This document shows, one piece after another, positions 32,551-43,590 of a DNA stretch of 64,000 nt (positions within the stretch are counted from its first letter, which is position 1; the number at the start of each line of letters is the position of its first letter). Where the stretch lies: positions 3,846,001-3,910,000 of the forward strand of contig NZ_CP119566.1 of the NCBI RefSeq assembly GCF_029277445.1, in the 5' to 3' direction. Both the position numbers and the translations under genes were made by a program. Below the pieces are notes generated by a model. The model worked only from the letters and a program-made list of their open reading frames with translations. It had not been told where the DNA came from and searched no databases. The stretch comes from Pararhizobium qamdonense (GTDB lineage Bacteria; Pseudomonadota; Alphaproteobacteria; Rhizobiales; Rhizobiaceae).

Positions 32551-33114
32551 TCAGGCTTGATCGTTACCGTCTGGCGTTGCCGCGAACTTGGCGACGGCCT
32601 TGCGCTCGTATTCCTGCACCATGCTCAGCGCGACATTGCTGCTATTGCCGTCGAGCGATGCGCTGACGCGGTTGGGACCTTCCCCGACGATGCGGTCGGT
32701 GACCATGCGCTCGGCAATGCCGACGCCGTCGCCCTGCGCCATGACGTTGCCGATCTGCTCGGCCATCATGCTCTTCCACATGTCGCCGGCCGTGCCCTTG
32801 CCGTAGACCTCTTCGCTTTCCGACGGCAGCATCGACTTGACGAAATTCTGCAGCACCATGGCTTCGAACTTGCGGTAGCTTTCCGGGATCTTCTTGGCCT
32901 CGGCCCTGTTGGTGATATCGCCAAGGCTGTTGGTCGGGCTGTCCTGGTTGAGAACCGCGACCGTATTGGCAAAACCGTTTCCGTTTTCCGCAAGGCTCGT
33001 TGCCTGGAATGCGGCACGGTTGGCTTTCAGCCGCGACTGCGCTTCCTGCACCTGCGCCGGATCGGCGGCGCGCACGACATCCAGCACCAGGTCGCTTGGG
33101 GGAGAAATGGCCAT
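32551..33114 (-). CDS. flgJ: rod-binding protein (FlgJ N-terminal domain type)
   Basis: 187 residues with no muramidase domain. The rod-binding motif is at KFEAMVLQNFVKSMLP (about 81-96), followed by YGKGTAGDMWKSMMAEQIGNVMAQGDGVGIAERM (continuous with the motif). This is the FlgJ N-terminal signature (FEALFxxxMLKSM-like then WxxMxxQxxAxxxA). It scaffolds rod assembly in the periplasm. The peptidoglycan-cutting partner is encoded separately at 43024-43590. It follows the fliR/fliJ-like genes and precedes the flgN-like gene with a roughly 100-bp gap. The symbol is used for the rod-cap function only. Confidence 0.75.
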   Translation of the reverse strand: MAISPPSDLVLDVVRAADPAQVQEAQSRLKANRAAFQATSLAENGNGFANTVAVLNQDSPTNSLGDITNRAEAKKIPESYRKFEAMVLQNFVKSMLPSESEEVYGKGTAGDMWKSMMAEQIGNVMAQGDGVGIAERMVTDRIVGEGPNRVSASLDGNSSNVALSMVQEYERKAVAKFAATPDGNDQA

Positions 33115-33233
33115 GCGGTGTCCTTCCGGTCACGAAGTCACTGCGGCGCTTCTGCCAGCACCAGCGATAACTCCATTAAATCAGCATTTTAGCGAGCGGC
33201 TCAGTCGCAACAGACGACCGTTCCTGACCGGTA

Positions 33234-33647
33234 CTATGACCGGCCAACCTTACCGGAAGCTGGTGATCCGCTCATCACATGCTGATCGACGAGATCATAG
33301 ATGGCATCGTCGGCTTCCGTGCGGTCTTCGAGAACACGGGCGTCCTTCATGTTTTCCGCCAGCCGGTCGCCTTTTGCCCGTTCCTTCAAAACACGGGCCT
33401 CGTGCCCCAGCTGGATATCCAGGAGCATCTGGTCCTTCATGGCAAGGCGGCCAAGCTGCGAGGCGTAATGCCCGGAAAACATCGCATGCAGAGGGCTCGC
33501 CGACCCCATCGCGTCCACCACCACATCGATGGTTTCGGCGAGATCGCGGCGCTGCCTGGAGGTTTCGGCCAGCTCGTTTTCCGCCATCTGTTCCAGATGC
33601 CGCTGAACGGCCACGAGGCGCTTGAGCTTTTCCGACCGGCTTTTCAT
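33234..33647 (-). CDS. FliJ-like protein of the flagellar operon
   Basis: 137 residues, predicted as a continuous helical coiled coil rich in Glu, Arg, Lys and Leu. It begins MKSRSEKLKRLVAVQRHLEQMAENEL, resembling FliJ, the export-ATPase-associated coiled coil. It contains heptad-like leucines to about 60 and again at about 75-115. It sits 4 bp after fliR in the same orientation, where rhizobial loci have a short uncharacterised gene. Low sequence complexity makes assignment moderate. Confidence 0.55.
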   Translation of the reverse strand: MKSRSEKLKRLVAVQRHLEQMAENELAETSRQRRDLAETIDVVVDAMGSASPLHAMFSGHYASQLGRLAMKDQMLLDIQLGHEARVLKERAKGDRLAENMKDARVLEDRTEADDAIYDLVDQHVMSGSPASGKVGRS

Positions 33648-33651
33648 CGGC

Positions 33652-34404
33652 CTAGATCCCTTGCATCATCGGGCCGAAACCATCGGCAAACAGTTTCAGC
33701 ATGGCGGCGATGCCGAGATAGAGCAGGAACATGCCGCCCATGATCAGGTAGGGCAACGAGATGAAGTAGAGCGGCATTTGCGGCGCCAGCTTGTTGACCA
33801 TGCCGATCGCGACGTTGAACAGCAGCCCATAGATGATGAAGGGGCTCGCCAGCCGCAGCATGATGTAGAACGTGGTCTCCAGCGCATTGGTCAGCGTGAT
33901 CAGCACGCCCTGCGGATCAAAGCCGACGCCGAGCGGCATCACCTTGTAGGAATCGACAAGGCTCGACAGGATGACGTGGTGGAAATCCAGCATGAACAGG
34001 ATCATCAGGCCGGCAAAGCTGATCAGGTTGGTCAGCTGGTTTTCGGCGGTGTCTTCCAGAACGTCATTGGCGGGCGGGGCGTTGAAGCCGATCATCATGG
34101 TGATCACGGTGCCGGTGAACTGCAGCCCGAGCACGTAATAGCGCGCGATCAGGCCGATAACGCCGCCGATGACGGTCTCGGTCGCGACGATGTAGATATA
34201 GGTATGGCCCTTGCCGGAAATCTGCGGGTAGATCTCGTTCCACATGATCGGCAGGATCGCCATCGAGATTGCCACGGCAACGAAGAGGCGGATCTGGACC
34301 GAGACGCGGGCCGTGGAAAATCCGGGCATGACCATGATGCAGGCGCCGATCCGGCAGAATGCGGCAAAGAGCGCCAGCACTGTGCCTTCCGGATCGGTGA
34401 TCAT
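33652..34404 (-). CDS. fliR: flagellar export gate protein FliR
   Basis: 250 residues with about six membrane helices, including [21 protein letters not shown] near the start, the family signature for FliR/YscT/SpaR. FliR pairs with FliP and FliQ in the export-gate pore. Its start overlaps the flhA stop by 4 nt (ATGA), so it is translationally coupled. It is part of the ftcR-led operon. Confidence 0.95.
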   Translation of the reverse strand: MITDPEGTVLALFAAFCRIGACIMVMPGFSTARVSVQIRLFVAVAISMAILPIMWNEIYPQISGKGHTYIYIVATETVIGGVIGLIARYYVLGLQFTGTVITMMIGFNAPPANDVLEDTAENQLTNLISFAGLMILFMLDFHHVILSSLVDSYKVMPLGVGFDPQGVLITLTNALETTFYIMLRLASPFIIYGLLFNVAIGMVNKLAPQMPLYFISLPYLIMGGMFLLYLGIAAMLKLFADGFGPMMQGI

Positions 34405-36488
34405 GAAATCGAGCCGATAATCTTTATCTCGAGGCCCTTGGCGAGCTCGACATGCGAGAGAACCGGCAATGTTGCAAAAAGACGCTCGATGATCATGCGC
34501 ACATAAGAGCGGGATTCGGGCGAACTTACCAGTACGAACGGCATGCCGCGATCGAGATGTTCACGGATAACCTTGGTCGCCTGCTCGCTGAACTCCTCCA
34601 GATGGCGCGGATCGATGTCGAATTCGACGATATCGCCCTTCGCATCACGCTTCAGCGCCTGATGGAAGACCATGTCCCATTTGCTGCCGAGGCGCAGAAC
34701 GCGCAATGTCCCGTTATCGGCGAGATCGCCGCAGAGCTGCTGCGACATGCGCACGCGCACATGCTCGACGATCTGCTCGGTCTTCCTGACATGCGGCGCG
34801 AGTTCGGCGACCGCTTCGAGGATCAGATGCAGGTTGCGGATCGAGACGCGTTCCGCAAGCAGCAGCTTCAGCACGGCCTGCAGGCCCGAATAGGACATAT
34901 GCGAGGTGCAGATTTCGTCGGCCAGCTTGCGGTATTCCGGGTCGAGACGTTCGATCAGGATCTTCACGTCCTTGTAGGACAAAAGCTGCGGCAGGTTGTT
35001 GCGGATCACTTCCGACAGATGCGTCAGCACCACCGAAACATTGTCGATGGGATGGAACCCCTCGCGCTTCAGATCCTCGGTGAAGGTCTCCAGGATCGAC
35101 ACAGCAGGCATGCCGAAGGCGGGTTCGCGGATATCGTCGCCGGGAACGCTCGGCTTGCGGCCGCCGCCGGTGACGACGATGACTTCGCCGACGCGCACCG
35201 TGTTTGAGGCGATCGTCGTGCCATGGATGCGGACATGATAGGCCTTGTCGGGAATGCTGATATCGTCGGAAACCTTGATTTCCGGAACGATGAGCCCGTA
35301 TTGTCCGGCGAACTTGCGGCGCATCTTGCCGACGCGGAAGGCCAGTTCCTGGTGTGCCCCAAGCAGGCGGGTGGAGACCTGCTTGCCGAGCAGCAATTCG
35401 ATCTCGGCCGTCTTCAGGACCGACTTGACCGAGTCCTTTTCGCTGTCGGTCTTCAGCTGAGCCGTCTGCTGGTCCTGGTCGCGCTTCAGCTTGTTGGCGG
35501 CTGCGATCTGACGCGGGATCAGCCAGCTGAGGAAGGCCATGCCGCCGCCCAGCACCGCAAACGGCAGGAAAGGTAGGCCCGGCATCAGGGCCAGCATGAT
35601 GATGAGGCCGGAGGCGACCATCAGAGCGCGCGGGTAACCGCCGAGCTGGTTGATGACGGCCTGGTCGGTGGAACCGGACGTGCCGCCGCGCGAGACGAGC
35701 AGGCCTGCGGCGAGAGAGACGATCAGGGCCGGGATCTGGGATACCAGGCCGTCGCCGACCGACAGCTTGACGAAGACGTCGGCGGCTTCGCCGATCGACA
35801 TGTCGTGGCGAACGTAACCGATGATGATGCCGCCGAAGACGTTGATAGCGGTGATCAGGAGGCCGGCGATGGCATCGCCGCGCACGAACTTCGACGCACC
35901 GTCCATCGAGCCGTAGAACGAGCTTTCCTCTTCCAGCTCGCGGCGGCGGCGCTGCGCCTCCTTCTCGTCGATCAGGCCAGCCGAAAGGTCGGCGTCGATC
36001 GACATCTGCTTGCCGGGAATGGCATCGAGGGTGAAGCGCGCGCCGACTTCGGCGATACGCGTCGCACCCTTGGTGATGACGATGAAGTTCACGGTGATCA
36101 GGATCAAAAAGACGATCAGACCGATGACGAAGTCGCCGCCCATAACCAGATCGGCAAAGCCTGCGATGACGCCACCGGCCGCATCATGGCCTTGATGACC
36201 GTGCGAAAGAATGACGCGGGTTGTCGCAATGTTCAGCGCCAGCCGGGTCATAGTGGAAATCAGAAGGATGACCGGAAAGGACGAGAAATCCAGCGGTTTC
36301 TGGATCCACAGCGACACCATCAGGATCAGCACGGAAAAGGCGATGGAGAACGCCAGCCCGATGTCGATCAGAAAGGGCGGGATCGGCAGAAACAGGATCG
36401 ACAGGATCGCGACGATGCCGAGCGCGAAGCCGATATCCCGGCCTTTGGGCGCGACTTTCGGGATGATCAGAGCAGGAGGTTGTGCCAT
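34401..36488 (-). CDS. flhA: flagellar export gate protein FlhA
   Basis: 695 residues from the ATG at 36488 ([11 protein letters not shown]). A start at 36524 (MLSASHEE) is in frame with AGCAGG before it and remains possible. The N-terminal half (to about 330) is polytopic with eight helices and the FHIPEP-family signature [17 protein letters not shown] (about 89-105). The C-terminal half is the cytoplasmic docking domain for export substrates and chaperones. It forms the nonameric platform of the export gate in the inner membrane. It overlaps fliR by 4 nt and lies after fliQ with a 161-bp gap that shows no gene. Confidence 0.95.
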   Translation of the reverse strand: MAQPPALIIPKVAPKGRDIGFALGIVAILSILFLPIPPFLIDIGLAFSIAFSVLILMVSLWIQKPLDFSSFPVILLISTMTRLALNIATTRVILSHGHQGHDAAGGVIAGFADLVMGGDFVIGLIVFLILITVNFIVITKGATRIAEVGARFTLDAIPGKQMSIDADLSAGLIDEKEAQRRRRELEEESSFYGSMDGASKFVRGDAIAGLLITAINVFGGIIIGYVRHDMSIGEAADVFVKLSVGDGLVSQIPALIVSLAAGLLVSRGGTSGSTDQAVINQLGGYPRALMVASGLIIMLALMPGLPFLPFAVLGGGMAFLSWLIPRQIAAANKLKRDQDQQTAQLKTDSEKDSVKSVLKTAEIELLLGKQVSTRLLGAHQELAFRVGKMRRKFAGQYGLIVPEIKVSDDISIPDKAYHVRIHGTTIASNTVRVGEVIVVTGGGRKPSVPGDDIREPAFGMPAVSILETFTEDLKREGFHPIDNVSVVLTHLSEVIRNNLPQLLSYKDVKILIERLDPEYRKLADEICTSHMSYSGLQAVLKLLLAERVSIRNLHLILEAVAELAPHVRKTEQIVEHVRVRMSQQLCGDLADNGTLRVLRLGSKWDMVFHQALKRDAKGDIVEFDIDPRHLEEFSEQATKVIREHLDRGMPFVLVSSPESRSYVRMIIERLFATLPVLSHVELAKGLEIKIIGSIS

Positions 36489-36649
36489 CGGAAATTCCGT
36501 CTCTTCATGAGAGGCGGACAGCATTCATACCTGCTGCCCTTACTAGGCAGCAGACCTAAAGCACCAAACTTGCGCGAGGGTGGCATCAATGCGGGAAAGA
36601 CAAGCAAATGCGCTTTGCAAAGCGGCCGCCTGATGTGCGCCTGCCCGGC

Positions 36650-36916
36650 TTAAAAGCCGGTTTGAATGCGGGAAAAGACGAGATCGGTAAAGATCGAAAT
36701 CTGCGCGCCGACAAAGGAGGCTGACAGGGCAACGGTCACCAGAACGGCGAGAATTTTCGGCACGAAGGTCAGGGTCATTTCCTGAACCTGGGTCAACGCC
36801 TGGATGAAGGCGATGACGACGCCGACGACCATGGCGGCGACGACGGCGGGGCCGGAAGCGACGACCACTGTCCAGATCGCCGCCTGCACGATATCGAGGG
36901 CATCCGCCTCATTCAT
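36650..36916 (-). CDS. fliQ: flagellar export gate protein FliQ
   Basis: 88 residues with two membrane helices (about 14-38 and 50-75) and the FliQ family stretch TQVQEMTLTFVPKI between them. It begins MNEADALDIVQAAIW, typical for the family. It packs around FliP5-FliR in the export gate. It lies 6 bp after flgD in the same operon. Confidence 0.95.
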   Translation of the reverse strand: MNEADALDIVQAAIWTVVVASGPAVVAAMVVGVVIAFIQALTQVQEMTLTFVPKILAVLVTVALSASFVGAQISIFTDLVFSRIQTGF

Positions 36917-36922
36917 TGGCTA

Positions 36923-38120
<1,198 letters not shown>

Positions 38121-38157
38121 TCAGACATCCTTCATGTTTGTCCTGGTCCTCACCGCA

Positions 38158-39231
38158 TCAGAGGAAATTAATCAAACTCAACTGCTGGAGCCGCGAGGTC
38201 AGCGTGTAGGAGGTCTCAAGCTGCGTCTGCAGGGTCTTCAGCATGGTGGACGCCGCGAAGGTATCGATACCTTCGAGATCCAGCTGGTGGGCCTTGACGA
38301 TCTTGGTCTGCGCCTCGATCGAGGTATTGGCCTTCTTGACGCGTTCCTGCGACAGGCCGAGATTGCTCTGCATGCTGATGAGGCCGGTCACGGCTTCGCC
38401 CATGTAGCTCACGGCCTTGTCGGTCACCACGCCACGCACCTCGTCGCTCAGGCCAACGCTCAGGAGTTCGGTGGAGATCATGCTGGCGAGCGCGAATTTG
38501 CGCGCGCCTTCGGCATTGAGATTTGCCGAGCTTTGAATGACTTCGTTGGCGCTGATGCGGCTCGTCATGTTCTGGCTTGATGCATCCGACCAATCCGCCC
38601 ATTTCGATCCCGCAACCGAGGGGTCCGCGTACATCGGTGCCAGCTTGTTGTCGATGAAATCGGTCATCTGCGCCTTGGTGAACTGGCTGACGGATGTCAG
38701 CGGCGGCACCTGGGCAGGCTGGGATGAAATGAACGACGACAGGGCGGCATTGTAGGAGGCCTTGGCGTCGGATGTTTCCGAGTATTCGGTGAAGGGCTGC
38801 ACATCGGTGTTGATGCCGGAGAACAGATATTCGCCATTCAGCGACGTGTTGGCCGCCGACGTGAATGTTGTCATCGCTGCCGTATTCTGGTCCTGCGCGA
38901 TCTTCAAGAGATCCGCGGTGCTGTTGTCGCGGAAGGCCATCAGAGAGGTCAGCGACTTCTGCGCCGCATCCTGCATGGTCTTCAAGGCTTCCTGCGAACC
39001 GGCAAGCCTTTGCGTGACGATGGAATTGGTGCTTTTCAACGTCGACAGCCGGTCGAGCTGCGAGGTGATATTGACGGACTTGGACGTCGATGCCCCGAGC
39101 GCCAGGCCATAATCCGCATGAACGCCGGTCGAGACCTCATCGTTCAGCTTCATCATTTCGACCTGACCCTTTTGAATGGTCAGGCGCATGGCGTTTTGCA
39201 CGGCCAGATTGGAAACGAAAGACGTTTTCAT
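38158..39231 (-). CDS. flgL: hook-associated protein FlgL (HAP3)
   Basis: 357 residues with flagellin-like ends: MKTSFVSNLAVQNAMRLTIQKGQVEMMKL at the N-terminus and a coiled helical C-terminus (LKTLQTQLETSYTLTSRLQQLSLINFL). It joins the hook to the filament. It is exported and probably chaperoned by the FlgN-like protein. It starts 4 bp after the flgK stop in the ftcR-led operon. Confidence 0.94.
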   Translation of the reverse strand: MKTSFVSNLAVQNAMRLTIQKGQVEMMKLNDEVSTGVHADYGLALGASTSKSVNITSQLDRLSTLKSTNSIVTQRLAGSQEALKTMQDAAQKSLTSLMAFRDNSTADLLKIAQDQNTAAMTTFTSAANTSLNGEYLFSGINTDVQPFTEYSETSDAKASYNAALSSFISSQPAQVPPLTSVSQFTKAQMTDFIDNKLAPMYADPSVAGSKWADWSDASSQNMTSRISANEVIQSSANLNAEGARKFALASMISTELLSVGLSDEVRGVVTDKAVSYMGEAVTGLISMQSNLGLSQERVKKANTSIEAQTKIVKAHQLDLEGIDTFAASTMLKTLQTQLETSYTLTSRLQQLSLINFL

Positions 39232-39235
39232 GGAT

Positions 39236-40678
39236 TTACCTTACAGCTTGTAGAAGGGCCGTCATCATGGCGTCCACCGTGCTGACCAATTTTGCCGAAG
39301 CCTTGTAGGACTGCTCGAGATCGAGCAGCTGCGACAATTCCTCATCGAGGCTAACGCCCGTGACATTGCTCAATGCATCCTGCGTCCGCGACAGCATGGC
39401 CATCTTGTTGTCATTGGCGGTCGATGCGCCGCTTCTGAGTTCTTCCAGCCAGCCGATCGAGGAGGCCGAAAAATCGAGGATGCTGCTGGAGCGATCGAGA
39501 CCCGTGGACGGGTCGAACGACATGCTTGTGCCGAGCGAGGTGACGAAACCATCGATCAGAGCCGTATAGCCGGAACTGCCTGTGGTATTCGACTTGTAGC
39601 CCGGGCCATTGAACCCACCGTCGCGGATCAGCGTCGGATCGGTTGCGGCCAGCGGATTGATCGTCAGCGATGCTGCCATGCCGGGGACTGTGGTTCCAGC
39701 CGCCGGAACCGTGCTGCCTGCCCAGGTGAAGAGACCCGGTTTTGCCGTTGTGGCCGGGGTGGTGTTTTCCTGAAACAGCGTCACCAGACCACGGGCGATT
39801 TCGTCAAGCTGCGACTGAAATTTTGGCGCTGTCTCGTCGCGCAACTGGAGCAGGCTGGCAAGCTTGCCCTCGCCCGACGTATCGGCGCCCTTGCCGGCCT
39901 TCAAGGCCACGCCATCGACATAGATCGCGTTACCGGCCGTGGTCGCGCCAAAACCGGGCGTTGCCTGAAACGTGACGGAACGCGCAGTATTTTCAAACAG
40001 GACCGTGCCATCGGATGTGTAGATGACGGTATCGTTGTTGGCGCGGGTCACCGTCGAGATGCCGACGACTTCGGAAATCTGGCGAAGCAGCTTGTCGCGC
40101 TGGTCGAGCGCGTCGCTGGCATCGGCGCCGCTGGCCGTTGCGCCTTGGACCGCCCCATTGGCCTTTTCGAATTCGGCCAGCAATCCGTTCAGCTTCTTGA
40201 CGGAGGCGTCGATTTCCTTGTCGGCATCGTAGCGCACTTCCTGGACGGCAGCCGATGTCTTGTTCAGCGACTTGGCAAGGTCTGCAGCACTCGACACGGT
40301 TGTCGCTGCGATCGATGTGTTGCCGGGGGTCGCCGCATAGGTCTGCAGGCTGTCGCGGAAGGATTTTAGATAATTCGACGGCGAGGTTTCATAACCATTG
40401 CCGCCGAGTGCCGACTTCACAGCTTCCAGACCGGTCAAGAGAGCGTCCTGGGCGGAAGCCTGCGAAATGCTCAGCGAGTGCTGTTTCATCAGCGCGTCGT
40501 TCTGGGCGCGCTGAATGGAGACGATCTGCGCACCGTTGCCGCTCGTGCCGAGCATGGCCATGCGGCGCGAATAATCCGCATTGCTCACATTCTGGATATT
40601 CTTCGAAACGAGAGCCGTCTGGGCTGCCGTGTTGTTGAATATCGTCTGTGCGGTGTTGATGGCTGATGACAGCGACAT
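39236..40678 (-). CDS. flgK: hook-associated protein FlgK (HAP1)
   Basis: 480 residues. The N-terminal rod/hook motif (SSAINTAQTIFNNTAAQTALVSKNIQNVSNADYSRRMA) and a C-terminal flagellin-like helix (LEQSYKASAKLVSTVDAMM) bracket a variable central domain. It forms the first hook-filament junction ring. It follows flgE by 22 bp and precedes flgL by 4 bp, all one operon. Confidence 0.94.
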   Translation of the reverse strand: MSLSSAINTAQTIFNNTAAQTALVSKNIQNVSNADYSRRMAMLGTSGNGAQIVSIQRAQNDALMKQHSLSISQASAQDALLTGLEAVKSALGGNGYETSPSNYLKSFRDSLQTYAATPGNTSIAATTVSSAADLAKSLNKTSAAVQEVRYDADKEIDASVKKLNGLLAEFEKANGAVQGATASGADASDALDQRDKLLRQISEVVGISTVTRANNDTVIYTSDGTVLFENTARSVTFQATPGFGATTAGNAIYVDGVALKAGKGADTSGEGKLASLLQLRDETAPKFQSQLDEIARGLVTLFQENTTPATTAKPGLFTWAGSTVPAAGTTVPGMAASLTINPLAATDPTLIRDGGFNGPGYKSNTTGSSGYTALIDGFVTSLGTSMSFDPSTGLDRSSSILDFSASSIGWLEELRSGASTANDNKMAMLSRTQDALSNVTGVSLDEELSQLLDLEQSYKASAKLVSTVDAMMTALLQAVR

Positions 40679-40700
40679 GACGCAGACCGTACCTTTTCAA

Positions 40701-41957
40701 TTAACGCTTGAGGTTCACAAGAACGTCCAGCAGATCCGCACCCGTCTGGAAAACCTTCGAGTTTGCCGTGTAGCTGCGCTGGGACTCGATCATCGCCGTC
40801 AACTCGTTGGCGATATCGACATTGGAGCCTTCGAGGGCACCGGACTGAATGCTGCCGAAATCGCCGGAGCCGGCAAAGCCGGTAACGATGACGCCGGAAT
40901 CCACGCCCTGCGAATAGACGTTGCCCGACTGGGGAACGAGATTGTCCGGGCTCTGAACATTGGCAAGCGCGACGCGGTAGCGCGGGTCGAGATCGCCGTT
41001 TTCGTATTTGACGTAGACGATACCGGCCTTGTCGATCTGATAGCCCGCCACCTTGCTCGGTGCGTTACCATCAATGGACCCGCCGTCAGGATTGAACTTG
41101 TAGCCCAGCTGCGTGGTCTTGCCGAGATCGATGGTCAAATCCGCGAGCGTGGCACCTGTGCCAGCCAGTGGGTTGATACTGTTCGCATTCAAGGAAATAG
41201 TTGTGGGCGTGGTTGTCATTTTCCCGGCAGCATCGAAATTGAGCGTTTTGTTGCCCAGAATGCCGGTTGCCGCCACAGGCGGTACCGCTGCCGGATCCCC
41301 AGCGTTGTAAGTCTTGCGATCTCGAACTTGTACCGTCCACGTATTGTCAGCTGTCTTCTCATAAACGAAATCCAGAAGGCGGGAATTGCCCTGGCTGTCG
41401 AAGACGCTCAGTGATGTCGAGGATTCGGTACCGACTGCATCACCCGAGTTCAAATTGGCACCCATGGCGCCCTTGGTCGAACCCTTGGCGACCAGGCCAT
41501 CGGATGCAAGATTGATCTTGGAAAGGCCGTCAAAACCATTGACGACAACCGTCGGATCGACACCCTCCTGGTATTCATAGCCCATCAGGCTGTAACCGGC
41601 GGAATTGACCAGGTTACCATCACCATTCGGTGTGAAAGCGCCGGCACGGGTCAGGAAATTGTTGCCGTCGGCGCCGGAGACGATGAAGAAACCGCCGCCG
41701 CTGATGGCCATGTCGGTGCCGGATGTCGTGTAGCTGGTCGGGCCCTGTTCCGAAATGCTGTAACGCACCTTGGTTTCAACACCGCCGGAATTATAGGAAC
41801 CGTTGCTTGTCGGCAGGATCAGCGAGGAGAACTCCGTCGATGCCCGCTTGTAGCCGGTGGTGTTGGCGTTGGCGATATTTTCCGCGACTGTTCCCAGGCG
41901 GTTTGCCTGCGCATTCATGCCGGAACCACCGGTTCGCATCATTCCGTAAAGACTCAT
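40701..41957 (-). CDS. flgE: flagellar hook protein FlgE
   Basis: 418 residues. It starts [38 protein letters not shown] (the flg_bb_rod motif) and ends with LTAMIESQRSYTANSKVFQTGADLLDVLVNLKR, the C-terminal D0 helix. It polymerises to the flexible hook. It is the first structural gene after ftcR and lies 114 bp downstream of it. Its own promoter may occur within that gap, but none is obvious. Confidence 0.94.
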   Translation of the reverse strand: MSLYGMMRTGGSGMNAQANRLGTVAENIANANTTGYKRASTEFSSLILPTSNGSYNSGGVETKVRYSISEQGPTSYTTSGTDMAISGGGFFIVSGADGNNFLTRAGAFTPNGDGNLVNSAGYSLMGYEYQEGVDPTVVVNGFDGLSKINLASDGLVAKGSTKGAMGANLNSGDAVGTESSTSLSVFDSQGNSRLLDFVYEKTADNTWTVQVRDRKTYNAGDPAAVPPVAATGILGNKTLNFDAAGKMTTTPTTISLNANSINPLAGTGATLADLTIDLGKTTQLGYKFNPDGGSIDGNAPSKVAGYQIDKAGIVYVKYENGDLDPRYRVALANVQSPDNLVPQSGNVYSQGVDSGVIVTGFAGSGDFGSIQSGALEGSNVDIANELTAMIESQRSYTANSKVFQTGADLLDVLVNLKR

Positions 41958-42071
41958 GTCCGATCCTCGTTTTCGTCGTTATGGAAAGACTATGGGGCGG
42001 GCCTTGCGTGAACCTGTCTTGGGCTCCGGTTTGGGGCGCCGGATGCCGCACATCCGGACCCCCGTTGCAGA

Positions 42072-42743
42072 TCAGCTCCAGTCGATGCAATAGCCAAGGA
42101 AACGCTTGGAATCGATGGGATCAAAACCCAGCCGCTTGCGCAGCTTCTTGCGCAGCTTGCTGATATGGCTTTCGACGACGTTCTCTTCGACGTCCTCATC
42201 GAAAATGCCGTAAATCGCGTTGAAAATCTGGGACTTGGATACACGGCGTCCGCGATTGGAGACCAGATATTCCAGAATGCGGCGCTCGCGGCGCGGCAAG
42301 GCGAAAACTTCACCCTGGACTTCCGGATCGCGGCCATCGGAAAACACCCGGATCGGGCCGATATCGGTGAAATTCACCAGGGCCTTCAGGCGGCGGCGGA
42401 TCGCTGCGGCCCGTGCCAGGATTTCGCGGGGATGAACCGGCTTGCGCACGACATCATCGACCCCACAGTCGAAGAACGCCAGCGTCGTTTCCAGAGACGG
42501 GCTGTCGCTGATTGCGATCACCGGTGCCGTCGAACGGTCCCGGATGGCGCGCGGAAGGCTCATGGCCTTTTCGCCCTGGCCGATCAGGAACGCCTCGACC
42601 GCGTCGATATCGCTATCGGCCGCCTTCGAAACCCAATCGCCGAATTCGCTGGGATCGAACCCTTGAGAGGGCACGCCCTCGCGTCCGAACAGTGAAGTAT
42701 ATCCGTCTTTTACAAGCTCACGCTCATCAACCACTACGATCAT
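42072..42743 (-). CDS. ftcR: OmpR-family flagellar master-type regulator
   Basis: 223 residues: receiver-like domain (1-115) and winged-helix trans_reg_C DNA-binding domain (about 130-222, with [29 protein letters not shown]). The phospho-accepting Asp expected near residue 50-53 is absent (sequence around [11 protein letters not shown]), while the conserved Lys101-Pro102 remains, so it is probably not controlled by phosphorylation. Rem/FtcR orthologues activate the late flagellar genes in Sinorhizobium and Brucella. Its promoter region carries two CtrA-type boxes and three GANTC sites. It heads the ftcR-flgE-...-fliR unit. Confidence 0.93.
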   Translation of the reverse strand: MIVVVDERELVKDGYTSLFGREGVPSQGFDPSEFGDWVSKAADSDIDAVEAFLIGQGEKAMSLPRAIRDRSTAPVIAISDSPSLETTLAFFDCGVDDVVRKPVHPREILARAAAIRRRLKALVNFTDIGPIRVFSDGRDPEVQGEVFALPRRERRILEYLVSNRGRRVSKSQIFNAIYGIFDEDVEENVVESHISKLRKKLRKRLGFDPIDSKRFLGYCIDWS

Positions 42744-42755
42744 TCGTCCGCCTCC

Positions 42756-42803
42756 GAATCAGTATCGCGTCTCTATGGTTAAGAGGTACGAATCGGGGGA
42801 TTC
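42756..42803. promoter_or_regulatory. three GANTC (CcrM) sites in the ftcR leader
   Basis: GAATC at 42756-42760, GAATC at 42790-42794 and GATTC at 42799-42803 lie 13-60 bp upstream of the ftcR start codon. GANTC is the CcrM methylation site of alphaproteobacteria; clusters in promoters can couple expression to the cell cycle. Chance expectation in equiprobable sequence is about one per 256 bp. Confidence 0.55.
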
Positions 42804-42834
42804 ATGAACAACTATGGAATGTGAGTGACTGAAA

Positions 42835-42849
42835 TTAATAGTAGATTAA
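42835..42849. promoter_or_regulatory. CtrA-type box 1 upstream of ftcR
   Basis: TTAA-TAGTAGA-TTAA matches the full CtrA consensus TTAA-N7-TTAA in both halves. It lies 92-106 bp upstream of the ftcR ATG. Confidence 0.65.
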
Positions 42850-42920
42850 GATTTGTGTGCCGATTTGAACTAGATGTAGTGGCATTGTCCAAATCTGGCA
42901 CTAAATTTCATGTGGAAACG

Positions 42921-42935
42921 TTAACACCGGATTAA
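42921..42935. promoter_or_regulatory. CtrA-type box 2 upstream of ftcR
   Basis: TTAA-CACCGGA-TTAA, a second full match, 178-192 bp upstream of ftcR. A near-match (TTAA-TTCACCT-ATAA, 7 of 8) lies at 43003-43017 close to the end of the next gene. Confidence 0.65.
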
Positions 42936-43023
42936 GAAACAGCTTGTGGTCATTTTTCTATCTCAATGTTGCCGCAATCCGTTGAAGCAGTAAAAGCGAT
43001 TGTTAATTCACCTATAAGTTGAG

Positions 43024-43590
43024 TTATTGGCAAAAATTCGTCGCGTTCGTTGTCCATTTTCCATAGCCGGTTGCGACCAGATTGGCGATGACCCGGCAGA
43101 CATATTTCTTTTGCGCGGGATCATTGTTCGGTCCGGCGTGATAGCGGGCGACGGCCATGGTCCAGGTTTCATGCCGGGCATGAAGATTGGAGAGGAATTT
43201 TGCCGCGTATTCGACATTCTTCCGCGGGTTCAGCATCTCGTCCGGCGAGGTAAAATTCTCGCCATGGAAGTAATAATTGATCTGCATGCAACCAAGATCG
43301 ATCAGCTTGGCGCCTTGCGCCCTGGCAGAGGCAAAGCGCTGAAGAACGTCTCCGGCACTGTTTTCGAAATATGCCTTGCCCTCGATGTTCATGGCGAACG
43401 GCTGCAGCGATCCCTTTCTGCCGGTCTCCGTCAACCCGACGGAATAGAGGATGCCCTCGGGGATCTGATACTTCGCCGCCGCTGCCGTGATCTCGCTTTC
43501 GCAAACGCCCACATTTGCCTGCGCGCTACATATAGACATCACCAGTGCGGTTAAGCTCAGCCCCAGAAGACGCATCGCCCGTACCGTCAT
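43024..43590 (-). CDS. lytic transglycosylase (SLT domain), flagellar
   Basis: 188 residues from the ATG at 43590, chosen for the AAAGGTGGACAGGCA-ATG context; a start at 43740 would run far into fliK. Residues 1-25 are a signal peptide (MRLLGLSLTALVMSICSAQA). The SLT domain shows the catalytic Glu55 in GLTETG and the family stretch DLGCMQINYYFHG (98-110), then AVARYHAGP. It cuts peptidoglycan in the periplasm, probably to let the rod through. The gene overlaps the fliK 3' end by 65 nt. Together with the rod-binding protein it replaces a two-domain FlgJ. Confidence 0.88.
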   Translation of the reverse strand: MTVRAMRLLGLSLTALVMSICSAQANVGVCESEITAAAAKYQIPEGILYSVGLTETGRKGSLQPFAMNIEGKAYFENSAGDVLQRFASARAQGAKLIDLGCMQINYYFHGENFTSPDEMLNPRKNVEYAAKFLSNLHARHETWTMAVARYHAGPNNDPAQKKYVCRVIANLVATGYGKWTTNATNFCQ

